Origin: Oscillospiraceae bacterium
Lineage (GTDB): Bacteria; Bacillota; Clostridia; Oscillospirales; Oscillospiraceae
DNA length: 7,967 nt
Direction: 5' to 3'
NCBI GenBank assembly: GCA_020025395.1
Contig: JAHHSE010000067.1
Location: 1-7,967, forward strand
Under the pieces are notes generated by a model. It saw only the letters and a program-made list of their open reading frames with translations. It ran no database searches and was not told the DNA's origin. Positions 1 through 6,756 of the stretch are shown here, one piece after another (the first letter of the stretch is position 1; the number at the start of each line of letters is the position of its first letter). A program made the position numbers and the translations under genes.

Positions 1-1568
1 TGATTGGGGTGGGCGGATACTTCCTCTATCGGTTTCTCACGAAGGAGGACACCCCGGAAAGCACCATTCAGACCAAGGTGGCGGAGATCTCCACCATTCA
101 AAGCTCGGTTCAGGGCTCCGGCAACGCCAGAGCCAAGGAATCCGCCGCCATTACCCTGACCCAGGGCGGTATGGTGCAGGAGGTCCTGGTGGCCTCCGGA
201 GATGAGGTGGTGGCGGGCCAGCCGCTTTACACCATCCGCAGCCAGGCGGCGGAGGATGAGGTGACCGTCGCCCAGGAGCGGGTCAACAACCTCCGCAAGG
301 ATATGGAAGAGCTGCAAAAGCAGAAGAGCAATCTGGTCGTTAAGGCCCCCTTTGCCGGAAAGCTCACGGAGATCAGCGAGTTTGCCCCGGATTCCGAGGT
401 GGCCAAGGGGGCCGAGGTGGCCACCCTGGTCAATGACAAGACCCTCAAGCTCTCCCTCTACTTCAGCTACGCCTATGAGGGCCAGATCTCGGCAGGGCAG
501 GAGGTTTCCATCTCCATCCCTTCGGTGATGCAGAGCTTTACCGGAACGGTGGAGAAGGTGAACATGGTTCACTTCATCTCCCCCGAAGGCTCCGACTACT
601 TTGAAGTGGTGGTCACCTTCCCGAACGAGGGCACCCTCACCGAGGGGATGAGCGCCTCCGCCACCCTGACCGCCGCCGACGGCACCCCCATCTACCCCTA
701 TCAGAACGCCAAAACCGAGTATTATGAGGTCCGAAAGATTCTGACGGAGGCCGGCGGTCCTCTGCTCTCCGCCAATCTGCTGCGGTATGCCAATGTGGAA
801 AAGGGGCAGGTTCTTCTGACCATGGGCTCCAACACCATTGAAAACGACATCCGGGCCAAGCAGAAGGAAATTGATGAGGCATCCGATAAGCTGGCGGAGG
901 CTCAAAAGGCCCTGGCAAACTTCCGGGCCACCGCCCCCATCGACGGGACCGTGACCTCCTGCACCATTGTGCCGGGGCAGGAGGTGAAGAGCGGCGACAC
1001 CGTTATCACCATTTCCAACTCCGCCAACATGGTGGTGGAGATCACCGTGGACGACCGAAACATCGCCTATGTGAAGCCCGGAATGACCGTGGAGCTTACC
1101 GACCACAACGGCGGTGTCTTTATGGGTACGGTCACCAACATCAATATGACCGTGGGCGGCGAGAACAGCCAGCACGGCATGACCAATTACCCCGTGACCC
1201 TGGAGGTGGAAAACAGCGAGAACACCCTTCTGGCCGGTATGTGGCTGGAATACTCCTTTGTCACCAGCCAGGTGGATAACTGTGTGGTGGTGCCCATGCA
1301 GTCCGTCCAGTACATCCCCGACGCCGAAGGAAACAGCCAGTCGGTGGTCTTTATCCGGGCGGAGGAGCGGCCCGAAAACGCCGTGGAGCTGGATCTGCCC
1401 CCGGTGGAGCCGGGGATGCCCCCCAAATTCCCCGGCGAGTCGGACGGCTTCTATCCGGTGCCTGTGGTGACCGGCCTGCCGGATAATTATAATGTAGAGA
1501 TTAAGGAAGGCTTGGAGGGCGGCGAGGAAGTCTTCGTCAGCTACTATGTTGAGAACACCTGGGGCTAA
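1..1568 (+). CDS. MacA/HlyD-like adaptor with a duplicated core, 5'-truncated by window edge
   Basis: Membrane-fusion (periplasmic-adaptor-type) subunit of a MacAB-like ABC exporter, expected to be anchored in the cytoplasmic membrane with its bulk outside. The frame is open to the window edge (Ile-Gly precede the GTG at 9), and the first visible residues (GGYFLYRFL) look like the end of an N-terminal membrane helix, so the GTG at 9 is probably internal and the true start lies upstream. Counting from that GTG, unit 1 has a lipoyl half near 51-78, a coiled-coil hairpin near 79-110, a second lipoyl half near 111-143 (KAPFAGKL) and a beta-barrel near 144-222. Unit 2 repeats the order: 249-275, 276-305, 306-338 (TAPIDGTV) and 340-417. 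A membrane-proximal domain follows (VVVPMQSV near 426-433, then 484-512) and carries a proline-rich insert near 463-476. The ATPase gene starts 12 bases after the stop. The fold and role are well supported; the substrate is unknown. Confidence 0.9.
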   Translation, partial: IGVGGYFLYRFLTKEDTPESTIQTKVAEISTIQSSVQGSGNARAKESAAITLTQGGMVQEVLVASGDEVVAGQPLYTIRSQAAEDEVTVAQERVNNLRKDMEELQKQKSNLVVKAPFAGKLTEISEFAPDSEVAKGAEVATLVNDKTLKLSLYFSYAYEGQISAGQEVSISIPSVMQSFTGTVEKVNMVHFISPEGSDYFEVVVTFPNEGTLTEGMSASATLTAADGTPIYPYQNAKTEYYEVRKILTEAGGPLLSANLLRYANVEKGQVLLTMGSNTIENDIRAKQKEIDEASDKLAEAQKALANFRATAPIDGTVTSCTIVPGQEVKSGDTVITISNSANMVVEITVDDRNIAYVKPGMTVELTDHNGGVFMGTVTNINMTVGGENSQHGMTNYPVTLEVENSENTLLAGMWLEYSFVTSQVDNCVVVPMQSVQYIPDAEGNSQSVVFIRAEERPENAVELDLPPVEPGMPPKFPGESDGFYPVPVVTGLPDNYNVEIKEGLEGGEEVFVSYYVENTWG

Positions 1569-1573
1569 GGAGG
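1566..1573 (+). promoter_or_regulatory. Ribosome binding site of the ABC ATPase gene
   Basis: TAAGGAGG overlaps the adaptor stop codon (TAA at 1566-1568) and lies 7 bases before the ATG at 1581. This near-ideal site fixes the ATPase start and suggests coupled translation with the adaptor. Confidence 0.85.
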
Positions 1574-1580
1574 CGAAGGT

Positions 1581-2276
1581 ATGCTCATTGACATTCGCAA
1601 CCTGTTTAAAATATACAATGAGGGAAAGGAAAGCGAGGTCCGGGCCCTGGATGGAGTGAACCTTTCCATAGACCGGGGGGAGTTCGTCGCCATCATCGGC
1701 GCCTCCGGATCGGGCAAGTCCACCCTGATGAATATCCTGGGCTGTCTGGACATCCCCACCTATGGGGACTACTGGCTGGACGGCACCGACATCACCGACC
1801 GCACCGACCGGGAGCTGGCCAACCTGAGAAACCGGGAGATCGGCTTCATCTTTCAGGGCTACAACCTGATTCCCGCCCTCACCGCCTATGAAAATGTGGA
1901 GCTTCCCCTCATCTATCAGGGCATCTCCGGGAGCAGGCGGGAGGAGCGGATTATGGAGGCCCTGGAAAAGGTGGGAATGGCGGACCGCTGGAAGCACAAG
2001 CCCGCCGAGATGTCGGGCGGTCAGCAGCAGCGGGTGGCCATCGCCCGGGCCATCGCCACCCATCCCCCCATCATCATGGCCGACGAGCCCACCGGCGCCC
2101 TGGACTCCAAGACGGGTAAGCATGTGCTGGAGATTCTCCACGATCTGAACGAGGATGGCTCCACCATCATCCTGATTACCCACGACAACGGCATCGCAGC
2201 CACCGCCAAGCGAATCGTCCGGATCTCCGACGGGCGCATTGTGGCGGACGGCACAAAAGAGGAGGTGGGACTGTGA
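1581..2276 (+). CDS. MacB/LolD-family ABC transporter ATP-binding protein
   Basis: Cytoplasmic nucleotide-binding subunit that hydrolyses ATP to drive the permease encoded next to it. All ABC motifs are present in 231 residues: Walker A GASGSGKST at 40-48, Q-loop Gln near 92 (FQGYN), signature MSGGQQQRVAIARA from 144 (Met replaces the usual Leu), Walker B IIMADEP at 164-170, D-loop ALD at 173-175 and switch His at 201 (ITHD). The length and the LNxLG-like segment after Walker A (MNILGCLD) match the LolD/MacB/FtsE group of stand-alone ATPases that partner FtsX-type permeases. The start is supported by a strong ribosome site. Its stop overlaps the permease start by 4 bases (GTGA). It looks fully functional; the substrate cannot be read from it. 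Confidence 0.96.
   Translation: MLIDIRNLFKIYNEGKESEVRALDGVNLSIDRGEFVAIIGASGSGKSTLMNILGCLDIPTYGDYWLDGTDITDRTDRELANLRNREIGFIFQGYNLIPALTAYENVELPLIYQGISGSRREERIMEALEKVGMADRWKHKPAEMSGGQQQRVAIARAIATHPPIIMADEPTGALDSKTGKHVLEILHDLNEDGSTIILITHDNGIAATAKRIVRISDGRIVADGTKEEVGL
2260..2265 (+). promoter_or_regulatory. Ribosome binding site for the GTG-started permease
   Basis: AGGAGG lies inside the 3' end of the ATPase gene, 7 bases before a GTG at 2273. It decides the permease start and, with the 4-base overlap, indicates translational coupling of ATPase and permease. Confidence 0.8.
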
Positions 2277-3577
2277 ATTTGACTCAGGCCATTAAAATGG
2301 CGTCCAAATCCATTTTCTCCAACAAGGGGCGGTCTGCCCTGACCATGCTGGGAATCATCATCGGCCTGGCCGCCGTCATCATTCTGGTCTCCTATGCCAA
2401 GGGGCAGAACATGGCCATGAACGCCTATTATGACAGCATGGGGACCAATATCATCAATGTCCAGGCCTACAGCTGGGGGAATTCGGGCAGCCGGGATGTG
2501 GGCAAGGAGGTCTATAACTACTGCCTCCAGCTGGACGGTGTGGCGGGGATCTCCCCCAACGGCTACATATACAGCAGCCCCACCATTAAGTACGAGAGCA
2601 AGACCCTGTCCAGAAATCGGGGGGGGATGAGCGGGATGTCTGTCGCCTCCGCAGGGATGGACGGCCCCGGCGCGGGGACCAATGAATACCCGGAAATCCG
2701 CCTGGGGAATGAGATGTTCGGCGTTTGCTTTGGATACAGCATTGCAAAGGGGCGGGAATTTTCCTATCTGGAGATAGAAAATCTCAGTCAGGTCTGCGTC
2801 CTGGGGTCCGCCACGGCGGAATATCTCTTTGGGTTTGTGGACCCCATTGACAAGGTGATCTCCATCAACGGACTTCCCTTCCGTGTGGTAGGGGTCTACC
2901 AGAGCAAGGGGGGCGTGGATCTGGGCAAGAGTGAGGAGACCCAGTGGATGGAGGAATCCATTAAGCGGATGGACCGACTGGTGGTCCTGCCCAGCACCAT
3001 GACCCGCTATTTTAACGACAACCAGAGTATTGAGGATTATGTGGTCAAGGCCAAATCCTCCAGCGATATCAAGGAGATCACCACGGCACTCAACAGCTTC
3101 CTCCCCACCATCATCGACCCCAATTCCGGAGGCTTTTACGCAGGCTCCGACGAGTCCTGGAAGCAGGAGAGCAATGAGGCCAATGCGCTCCAGCAGCGCT
3201 TTTTGGGCGGCGTAGCCGCCATCTCCCTGCTGGTGGGCGGCATCGGCATCATGAACATCATGCTGGTCACCGTGACCGAGCGCACCAGAGAGATCGGCAT
3301 TCGTAAGGCCATCGGTGCCGAGCGGAAGAGCATTATCATCCAGTTTCTCATTGAGGCCGCCATGATCTGCGGCATCGGCGGGATCTTTGGAATCATCGTG
3401 GGGTATCTGGGTACCCTCATTGTAGGGAAGCTGTCCTTTGGAACCATCCTTCTGCCGGGGGCGGAAATCACCCTGGGTGCCTTTGTCATCTCGGTGGTCC
3501 TGGGCATCATTTTTGGTATGTATCCTGCTATCAAGGCATCGGGTCTCCAGCCCGTGGTTGCCCTGCGTGCAGATTAA
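2273..3577 (+). CDS. MacB/FtsX-family ABC transporter permease
   Basis: Integral membrane subunit of the MacAB-like transporter. The 434 residues show the MacB layout: a cytoplasmic amphipathic start, TM1 near 23-41 (LTMLGIIIGLAAVIILVSY), a large extracytoplasmic domain near 42-305 (MacB_PCD type), then TM2 near 311-333, TM3 near 355-385 and TM4 near 398-418. The FtsX-domain hallmarks are clear: GGIGIMNIMLVTVTERTREI followed by GIRKAIGA (322-349), and MYPAIKASGLQPVVALR at the C terminus (416-432). Proteins of this type usually dimerise and work by transmitting motion to the outside rather than by moving cargo through the membrane. A Gly/Met-rich loop at 117-135 and a run of eight G bases in the gene (2619-2626) are unusual details. 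The start is GTG, chosen from the ribosome site and the overlap with the ATPase gene. The SLH-protein gene begins 12 bases after the stop. Confidence 0.95.
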   Translation: MNLTQAIKMASKSIFSNKGRSALTMLGIIIGLAAVIILVSYAKGQNMAMNAYYDSMGTNIINVQAYSWGNSGSRDVGKEVYNYCLQLDGVAGISPNGYIYSSPTIKYESKTLSRNRGGMSGMSVASAGMDGPGAGTNEYPEIRLGNEMFGVCFGYSIAKGREFSYLEIENLSQVCVLGSATAEYLFGFVDPIDKVISINGLPFRVVGVYQSKGGVDLGKSEETQWMEESIKRMDRLVVLPSTMTRYFNDNQSIEDYVVKAKSSSDIKEITTALNSFLPTIIDPNSGGFYAGSDESWKQESNEANALQQRFLGGVAAISLLVGGIGIMNIMLVTVTERTREIGIRKAIGAERKSIIIQFLIEAAMICGIGGIFGIIVGYLGTLIVGKLSFGTILLPGAEITLGAFVISVVLGIIFGMYPAIKASGLQPVVALRAD

Positions 3578-3583
3578 AGGAGA
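3576..3583 (+). promoter_or_regulatory. Ribosome binding site of the SLH-protein gene
   Basis: AAAGGAGA overlaps the end of the permease stop codon and sits about 7 bases before the ATG at 3590. With only 12 bases between the genes there is no room for a separate promoter, so the SLH gene is probably read from the exporter transcript. Confidence 0.8.
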
Positions 3584-3589
3584 GAAAGT

Positions 3590-5935
3590 ATGAAGCTCAA
3601 ACGAATTTTATCCGGCCTGCTGGTCACCGGCGCTCTGGCGGGGATGCTGACCGCCGGACCGGCCTCAGCGGCGGAACACACTCAATTTACAGATATCACC
3701 GATCCCAAGGTGGCGGAGGCCGCCGAGATCCTTCGGGTCTTGGGCATTGTGGACGGCACCGGCTCCGGCGGCTTTGCCCCGGAGGGGACCTTGGACAGGT
3801 CCGCCTTCTGCAAAATGACCGTGGAGATCATGGGGGATGGGGACAAGGTGGCGGCCCAGGAGAAGCGGACCATCTTCCGGGATGTCCCCTCCACCCACTG
3901 GGCCAACGGCTACATCAATGTGGCGACCCAGGGGGTGACCACCGAGGAGACCACCACCCCCGGAATCATCCGGGGAGACGCGGATGGAAACTTCCATCCC
4001 AACCGCCCCATCACCTATGCCGAGTCAGTCACCATTCTGATGCGTGTACTGGGCTATGGAGATGGGGATGTGGGATTTGGGACCAGGTGGTATGACGGAT
4101 ATATGAGCACCGCCAAGGGGATCGACCTCCTGGAGGAGGTCAGCGCCAATGCGGAGTCCCCCATCAACCGGGGGCAGGCGGCCCTCCTCTTTAAGAACCT
4201 GCTCTTTGCCAAGATGAAAGGCGGGGAGGGGATCTACTTCACAAAGCTGGAGGGGATCGTGAAGGACGATTCCGTCATCCTCTCCACCTCGGCCTCTGCC
4301 GCCGACGGGACCGACAGCTCCATTCAAACCTCTCAGGGGACCTATCGCACCGACCGGGTGGGGTTCTCCTCCGAACTCCACGGAATGCGGGGAGAGGTGT
4401 TCCTGGATAAAAACGAGAAGCTTGTCGCCTTCCGCCCCCGGAAAACCGACACCTATCAGCGCATTGCCCTGAAGGAAAACAACGCCAACTATGTCACCGG
4501 GGTGGACGGGGTCCGCATTGATGTAAAAACCGACATCCCGGTGTGGAAGGATGGGGAACTCACCACCTACGACCAGGTATGGAGCGGTTTGAAGACCGGG
4601 ACCTCTCTGGTTCTCTGCCGCAATGGCGGAGGGAAGATAGACTACATCTATGTGGGCGATCTCTCCAACCGGACGGAGGACACCGTTATGGTCCTCAAAA
4701 GCAAGCCAAACGGCACCTCCAATCCCTTCGGCGCCATCGGCGGAGGCTCTGCCAGCCTGTATAAGAACGGTGTGGCCGTCACCCCGGCCGATCTTCGGCA
4801 GTATGATGTGGGGATCTATGACAAGGGCTCTAACACCGTCCAAATCAGCGACCTTCGTCTCACCGGCGTTTATGAAAACGCCAATCCCAACACCACGGCC
4901 CCCAGCACCATCAAGGTCCTGGGCAAGGAATTCACCGTCCTGCCCAATGCGGTGAAGGACCTCCAGTCCTTCCAAATCGGGGACAGCATGACCCTTCTCC
5001 TCACCCCGGACAATCGGGTGGCGGGGGCGGTTACCCCCAAAGCCGCCGCAGGCACCGCAATCGGCATTGCCAGTGTGTCAGCGGGAACCACCACAGTGAC
5101 CCTGCTGGACAGCGGGCTGGAGCTGACCGGCAGGAACGATCTCTCCGCAAATGGTGCCGCCGCTCTGGATGGAAAGCTGGTGACGGTAAGCTCCGGCAGG
5201 AAGGAGTATCTCACCGCCAAGCGTCTGACCGGCCATGGAGGCAGGGACCCCATTGATCTGATCGCCAATACCATGGGAAGCAGTCAGCTGGCGGAAAACA
5301 TCCGCTTCTATGACAGTGTGGATGGAGGGGCTGTGACCGCCGTGGAGAAGAAGGACATCGGCCTTTCCAGGATCACCCCGGACAAAATCGCCTATGTGGG
5401 AAAGGACTATGGTGGACGGGTTTCCGTTGTGGTCCTGGACAATGTAACCGGGGACTGCTACGATTACGGATATCTGCTGGCAAAGTCCGAGCCGGGACCG
5501 GGAGACTCCGTAAACCCGGATGGGACCCCTAACACCGACTACTTTGAGGTCCGTACCATCCAGGTTCGCCGGGGAGGAAAGGACGGGGCGGATGAATACT
5601 CCAAGCCCATTCGGACCCTGGAGAACCTCCGTACCGGAGTGCCCGGCGGAGTGGCGGCCTCCGGCAATGGAACCCTGGCGGGATATGTGGAGCTGAAAGA
5701 GATCGGCAATGTGTCCCGGACGGCCTTTGATGTGGAGGAGATGCGGCTCACCACCACAGACCATCACTTCCTGATTTCGGAAAAGGTCCAGTGCTTCAAC
5801 AAGACCACCGGAAAGTGGCTTGACGCCGGAAAAGAGGGTGTGAAAGCGGCGGTTGCTTTCGCGGATACCATGACAGTCTACTATGACAAGGACCCCGGCG
5901 AAGGCGGAAAGATCCGCATGATCGTGGTTGAATAA
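3590..5935 (+). CDS. Secreted S-layer-homology (SLH) domain protein with beta-rich repeat region
   Basis: Predicted cell-wall-associated exported protein of 781 residues. It opens with a Sec signal peptide: basic MKLKR, a hydrophobic core, and a likely cut after ASA at 25-27. Three SLH units follow, near 32-83 (FTDITDPKVAEAAEIL... DRSAF), 97-156 (FRDVPSTHWANGYI... ITYAES) and 166-205 (RWYDGYMSTAKGIDLL... INRGQA). SLH triplets classically bind pyruvylated secondary cell-wall polymer. Residues from about 215 to the end match no enzyme I recognise. They look like a string of beta-rich modules with the loose pattern Y/F-x-x-G ... Gly-Asp/Lys ... hydrophobic strand ... G-K/R-I/V-x-x-I/V, for example near 288-357, 386-482, 489-548, 563-620 and 696-781. 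No second membrane anchor or sortase motif is present. It is the last gene of the exporter operon. The SLH part is secure; the role of the C-terminal region is unknown. Confidence 0.92.
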   Translation: MKLKRILSGLLVTGALAGMLTAGPASAAEHTQFTDITDPKVAEAAEILRVLGIVDGTGSGGFAPEGTLDRSAFCKMTVEIMGDGDKVAAQEKRTIFRDVPSTHWANGYINVATQGVTTEETTTPGIIRGDADGNFHPNRPITYAESVTILMRVLGYGDGDVGFGTRWYDGYMSTAKGIDLLEEVSANAESPINRGQAALLFKNLLFAKMKGGEGIYFTKLEGIVKDDSVILSTSASAADGTDSSIQTSQGTYRTDRVGFSSELHGMRGEVFLDKNEKLVAFRPRKTDTYQRIALKENNANYVTGVDGVRIDVKTDIPVWKDGELTTYDQVWSGLKTGTSLVLCRNGGGKIDYIYVGDLSNRTEDTVMVLKSKPNGTSNPFGAIGGGSASLYKNGVAVTPADLRQYDVGIYDKGSNTVQISDLRLTGVYENANPNTTAPSTIKVLGKEFTVLPNAVKDLQSFQIGDSMTLLLTPDNRVAGAVTPKAAAGTAIGIASVSAGTTTVTLLDSGLELTGRNDLSANGAAALDGKLVTVSSGRKEYLTAKRLTGHGGRDPIDLIANTMGSSQLAENIRFYDSVDGGAVTAVEKKDIGLSRITPDKIAYVGKDYGGRVSVVVLDNVTGDCYDYGYLLAKSEPGPGDSVNPDGTPNTDYFEVRTIQVRRGGKDGADEYSKPIRTLENLRTGVPGGVAASGNGTLAGYVELKEIGNVSRTAFDVEEMRLTTTDHHFLISEKVQCFNKTTGKWLDAGKEGVKAAVAFADTMTVYYDKDPGEGGKIRMIVVE

Positions 5936-5978
5936 AGAAAGAGAGGGTGCGTCCAACCGACGCACCCTCTCTTTCTTT
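5934..5978 (+). terminator. Perfect 20-bp hairpin terminator, probably bidirectional
   Basis: Positions 5934-5953 and 5959-5978 are exact reverse complements separated by the 5-base loop CAACC. The GC-rich core is GAGAGGGTGCGTC paired with GACGCACCCTCTC, followed by TTTCTTT on the + strand. The mirror-image flank gives the same T-rich tail on the - strand, so it could stop transcription from both sides. The hairpin starts within the SLH gene's TAA stop codon (5933-5935). Confidence 0.93.
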
Positions 5979-5984
5979 GTAAGG

Positions 5985-6022
5985 AAAAGATCCCGCTCCC
6001 GCACGGATGGGGGAGCGGGATC
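5985..6022 (-). terminator. Intrinsic terminator of the dipeptidase-lipoprotein operon
   Basis: GATCCCGCTCCC at 5989-6000 pairs with GGGAGCGGGATC at 6011-6022, a 12-bp perfect stem with a 10-base loop. Read on the - strand, the stem is followed at once by TTTTCC (complement of 5988-5983), a short U tract. It lies about 20 bases beyond the stop of the lipoprotein gene, where a terminator for that operon is expected. Confidence 0.88.
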
Positions 6023-6042
6023 ACTGTCGAAAATCCCCGGTC

Positions 6043-6738
6043 TTACCGCTGATAAGCCAGGATCAGGGCATCCAGATTGGAGAAGTCATTGTCCCCAATG
6101 CTGTATAGCCCGTCGGTATCAGGGGTGAACTGGACGATAATGCTCTGAGCCTTCAGGTGGCTTCCCTCGGAGGCGTGGTCCCGGAAGAGCTGGATCACCC
6201 CTTTGGCCCACTCGTTTTCATACTCGGTGAAAAAGGCATCATATTCCGCATCGCTCATCGTTTCCAACCGCTCGGGGGTGTACTCCTCATATCTGGCGTG
6301 GAAGGCGTCGCTGAACTCACCCATGTAGTCCTCATAGATGACCGCGACCAGATCGTATGGCTCAATCACCACCTCCACCGAAAAACCGTTTTCCGTTTTG
6401 GTAGCGGGCTTGACCTCATAGCGGGCATTTTGATAAAGCTCTCCCACAAGGTCCAGAGCATCCTCATAAACCGCATCCTCCAGATAGGTCTGATCGAACT
6501 CAAAGGCGTCCGCCAAATACTGGAACTCCACCTCCAGGCTGGTTCGGTAGGTGGCCGCGGCCTCTTCCTCGTCAATGCCTACCATTGTCATGTAATCCTC
6601 GCTGAATTTTCCCAGATAGGTTTCGTCCAAAAGACCCTGGATGTAGGCGGTGGCATCAAAGGTTGTGATTCCGCCGCCGCAGCCGGTGAGGCTGAGGGCC
6701 AGAAGACCGGCAGTCAGAGCAACAGACAGTTTTTTCAT
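6043..6738 (-). CDS. Acidic lipoprotein of unrecognised family
   Basis: Predicted lipoprotein of 231 residues attached to the outer face of the cytoplasmic membrane. The N terminus MKKLSVALTAGLLALS leads into lipobox LTGC, with the lipidated Cys at 20, then a short Gly stretch. The mature part is strongly acidic, rich in Glu, Asp and Tyr, and appears mainly helical near 28-105 and 137-190. Between these lies a short strand-like stretch (YEVKPATKTENGFSVEVVIEP, near 107-127). I do not recognise a named domain; it resembles unnamed lipoproteins of Clostridia, from memory only. I chose the ATG at 6738 over the in-frame GTG at 6747, because AAGGAG at 6754-6749 is 10 bases from the ATG but nearly touches the GTG. 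It follows the dipeptidase gene by 18 bases and is probably co-transcribed with it. No catalytic motif is seen, so binding or sensing is possible but unproven. Confidence 0.85.
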   Translation of the reverse strand: MKKLSVALTAGLLALSLTGCGGGITTFDATAYIQGLLDETYLGKFSEDYMTMVGIDEEEAAATYRTSLEVEFQYLADAFEFDQTYLEDAVYEDALDLVGELYQNARYEVKPATKTENGFSVEVVIEPYDLVAVIYEDYMGEFSDAFHARYEEYTPERLETMSDAEYDAFFTEYENEWAKGVIQLFRDHASEGSHLKAQSIIVQFTPDTDGLYSIGDNDFSNLDALILAYQR

Positions 6739-6748
6739 AGGGTACACT

Positions 6749-6754
6749 CTCCTT
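6749..6754 (-). promoter_or_regulatory. Ribosome binding site that fixes the lipoprotein start
   Basis: AAGGAG on the - strand lies between the dipeptidase stop (TGA at 6759-6757) and the ATG at 6738. The 10-base spacing suits this ATG and rules against the GTG at 6747, which would leave almost no spacing. Confidence 0.75.
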
Positions 6755-6756
6755 TT

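Noticed and set aside
9..11. GTG as the real start of the adaptor
   Set aside because: The frame is open upstream to the edge, no ribosome site can be seen, and the GTG falls within the apparent N-terminal membrane helix.
1..3577. Export genes as a classic Gram-negative MacAB-TolC macrolide pump
   Set aside because: The ATPase and permease are separate genes rather than a fused MacB, no TolC is present, and the SLH protein points to a wall-bearing Clostridia. Drug export cannot be claimed from the sequence.
4025..4975. A 316-codon open frame on the - strand inside the SLH gene
   Set aside because: It lies wholly antisense to a gene with a clear signal peptide and SLH domains. The translation is Gly/Val/His-rich without motifs, and it is explained by codon bias.
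5078..6004. A 308-codon open frame on the - strand at the end of the SLH gene
   Set aside because: It is antisense to the SLH coding region and crosses the terminator hairpin. Its translation has no recognisable domain.
5936..6042. Possible small RNA or riboswitch in the intergenic gap
   Set aside because: The gap is explained by two intrinsic terminators between convergent genes. I see no promoter elements or further conserved structure.
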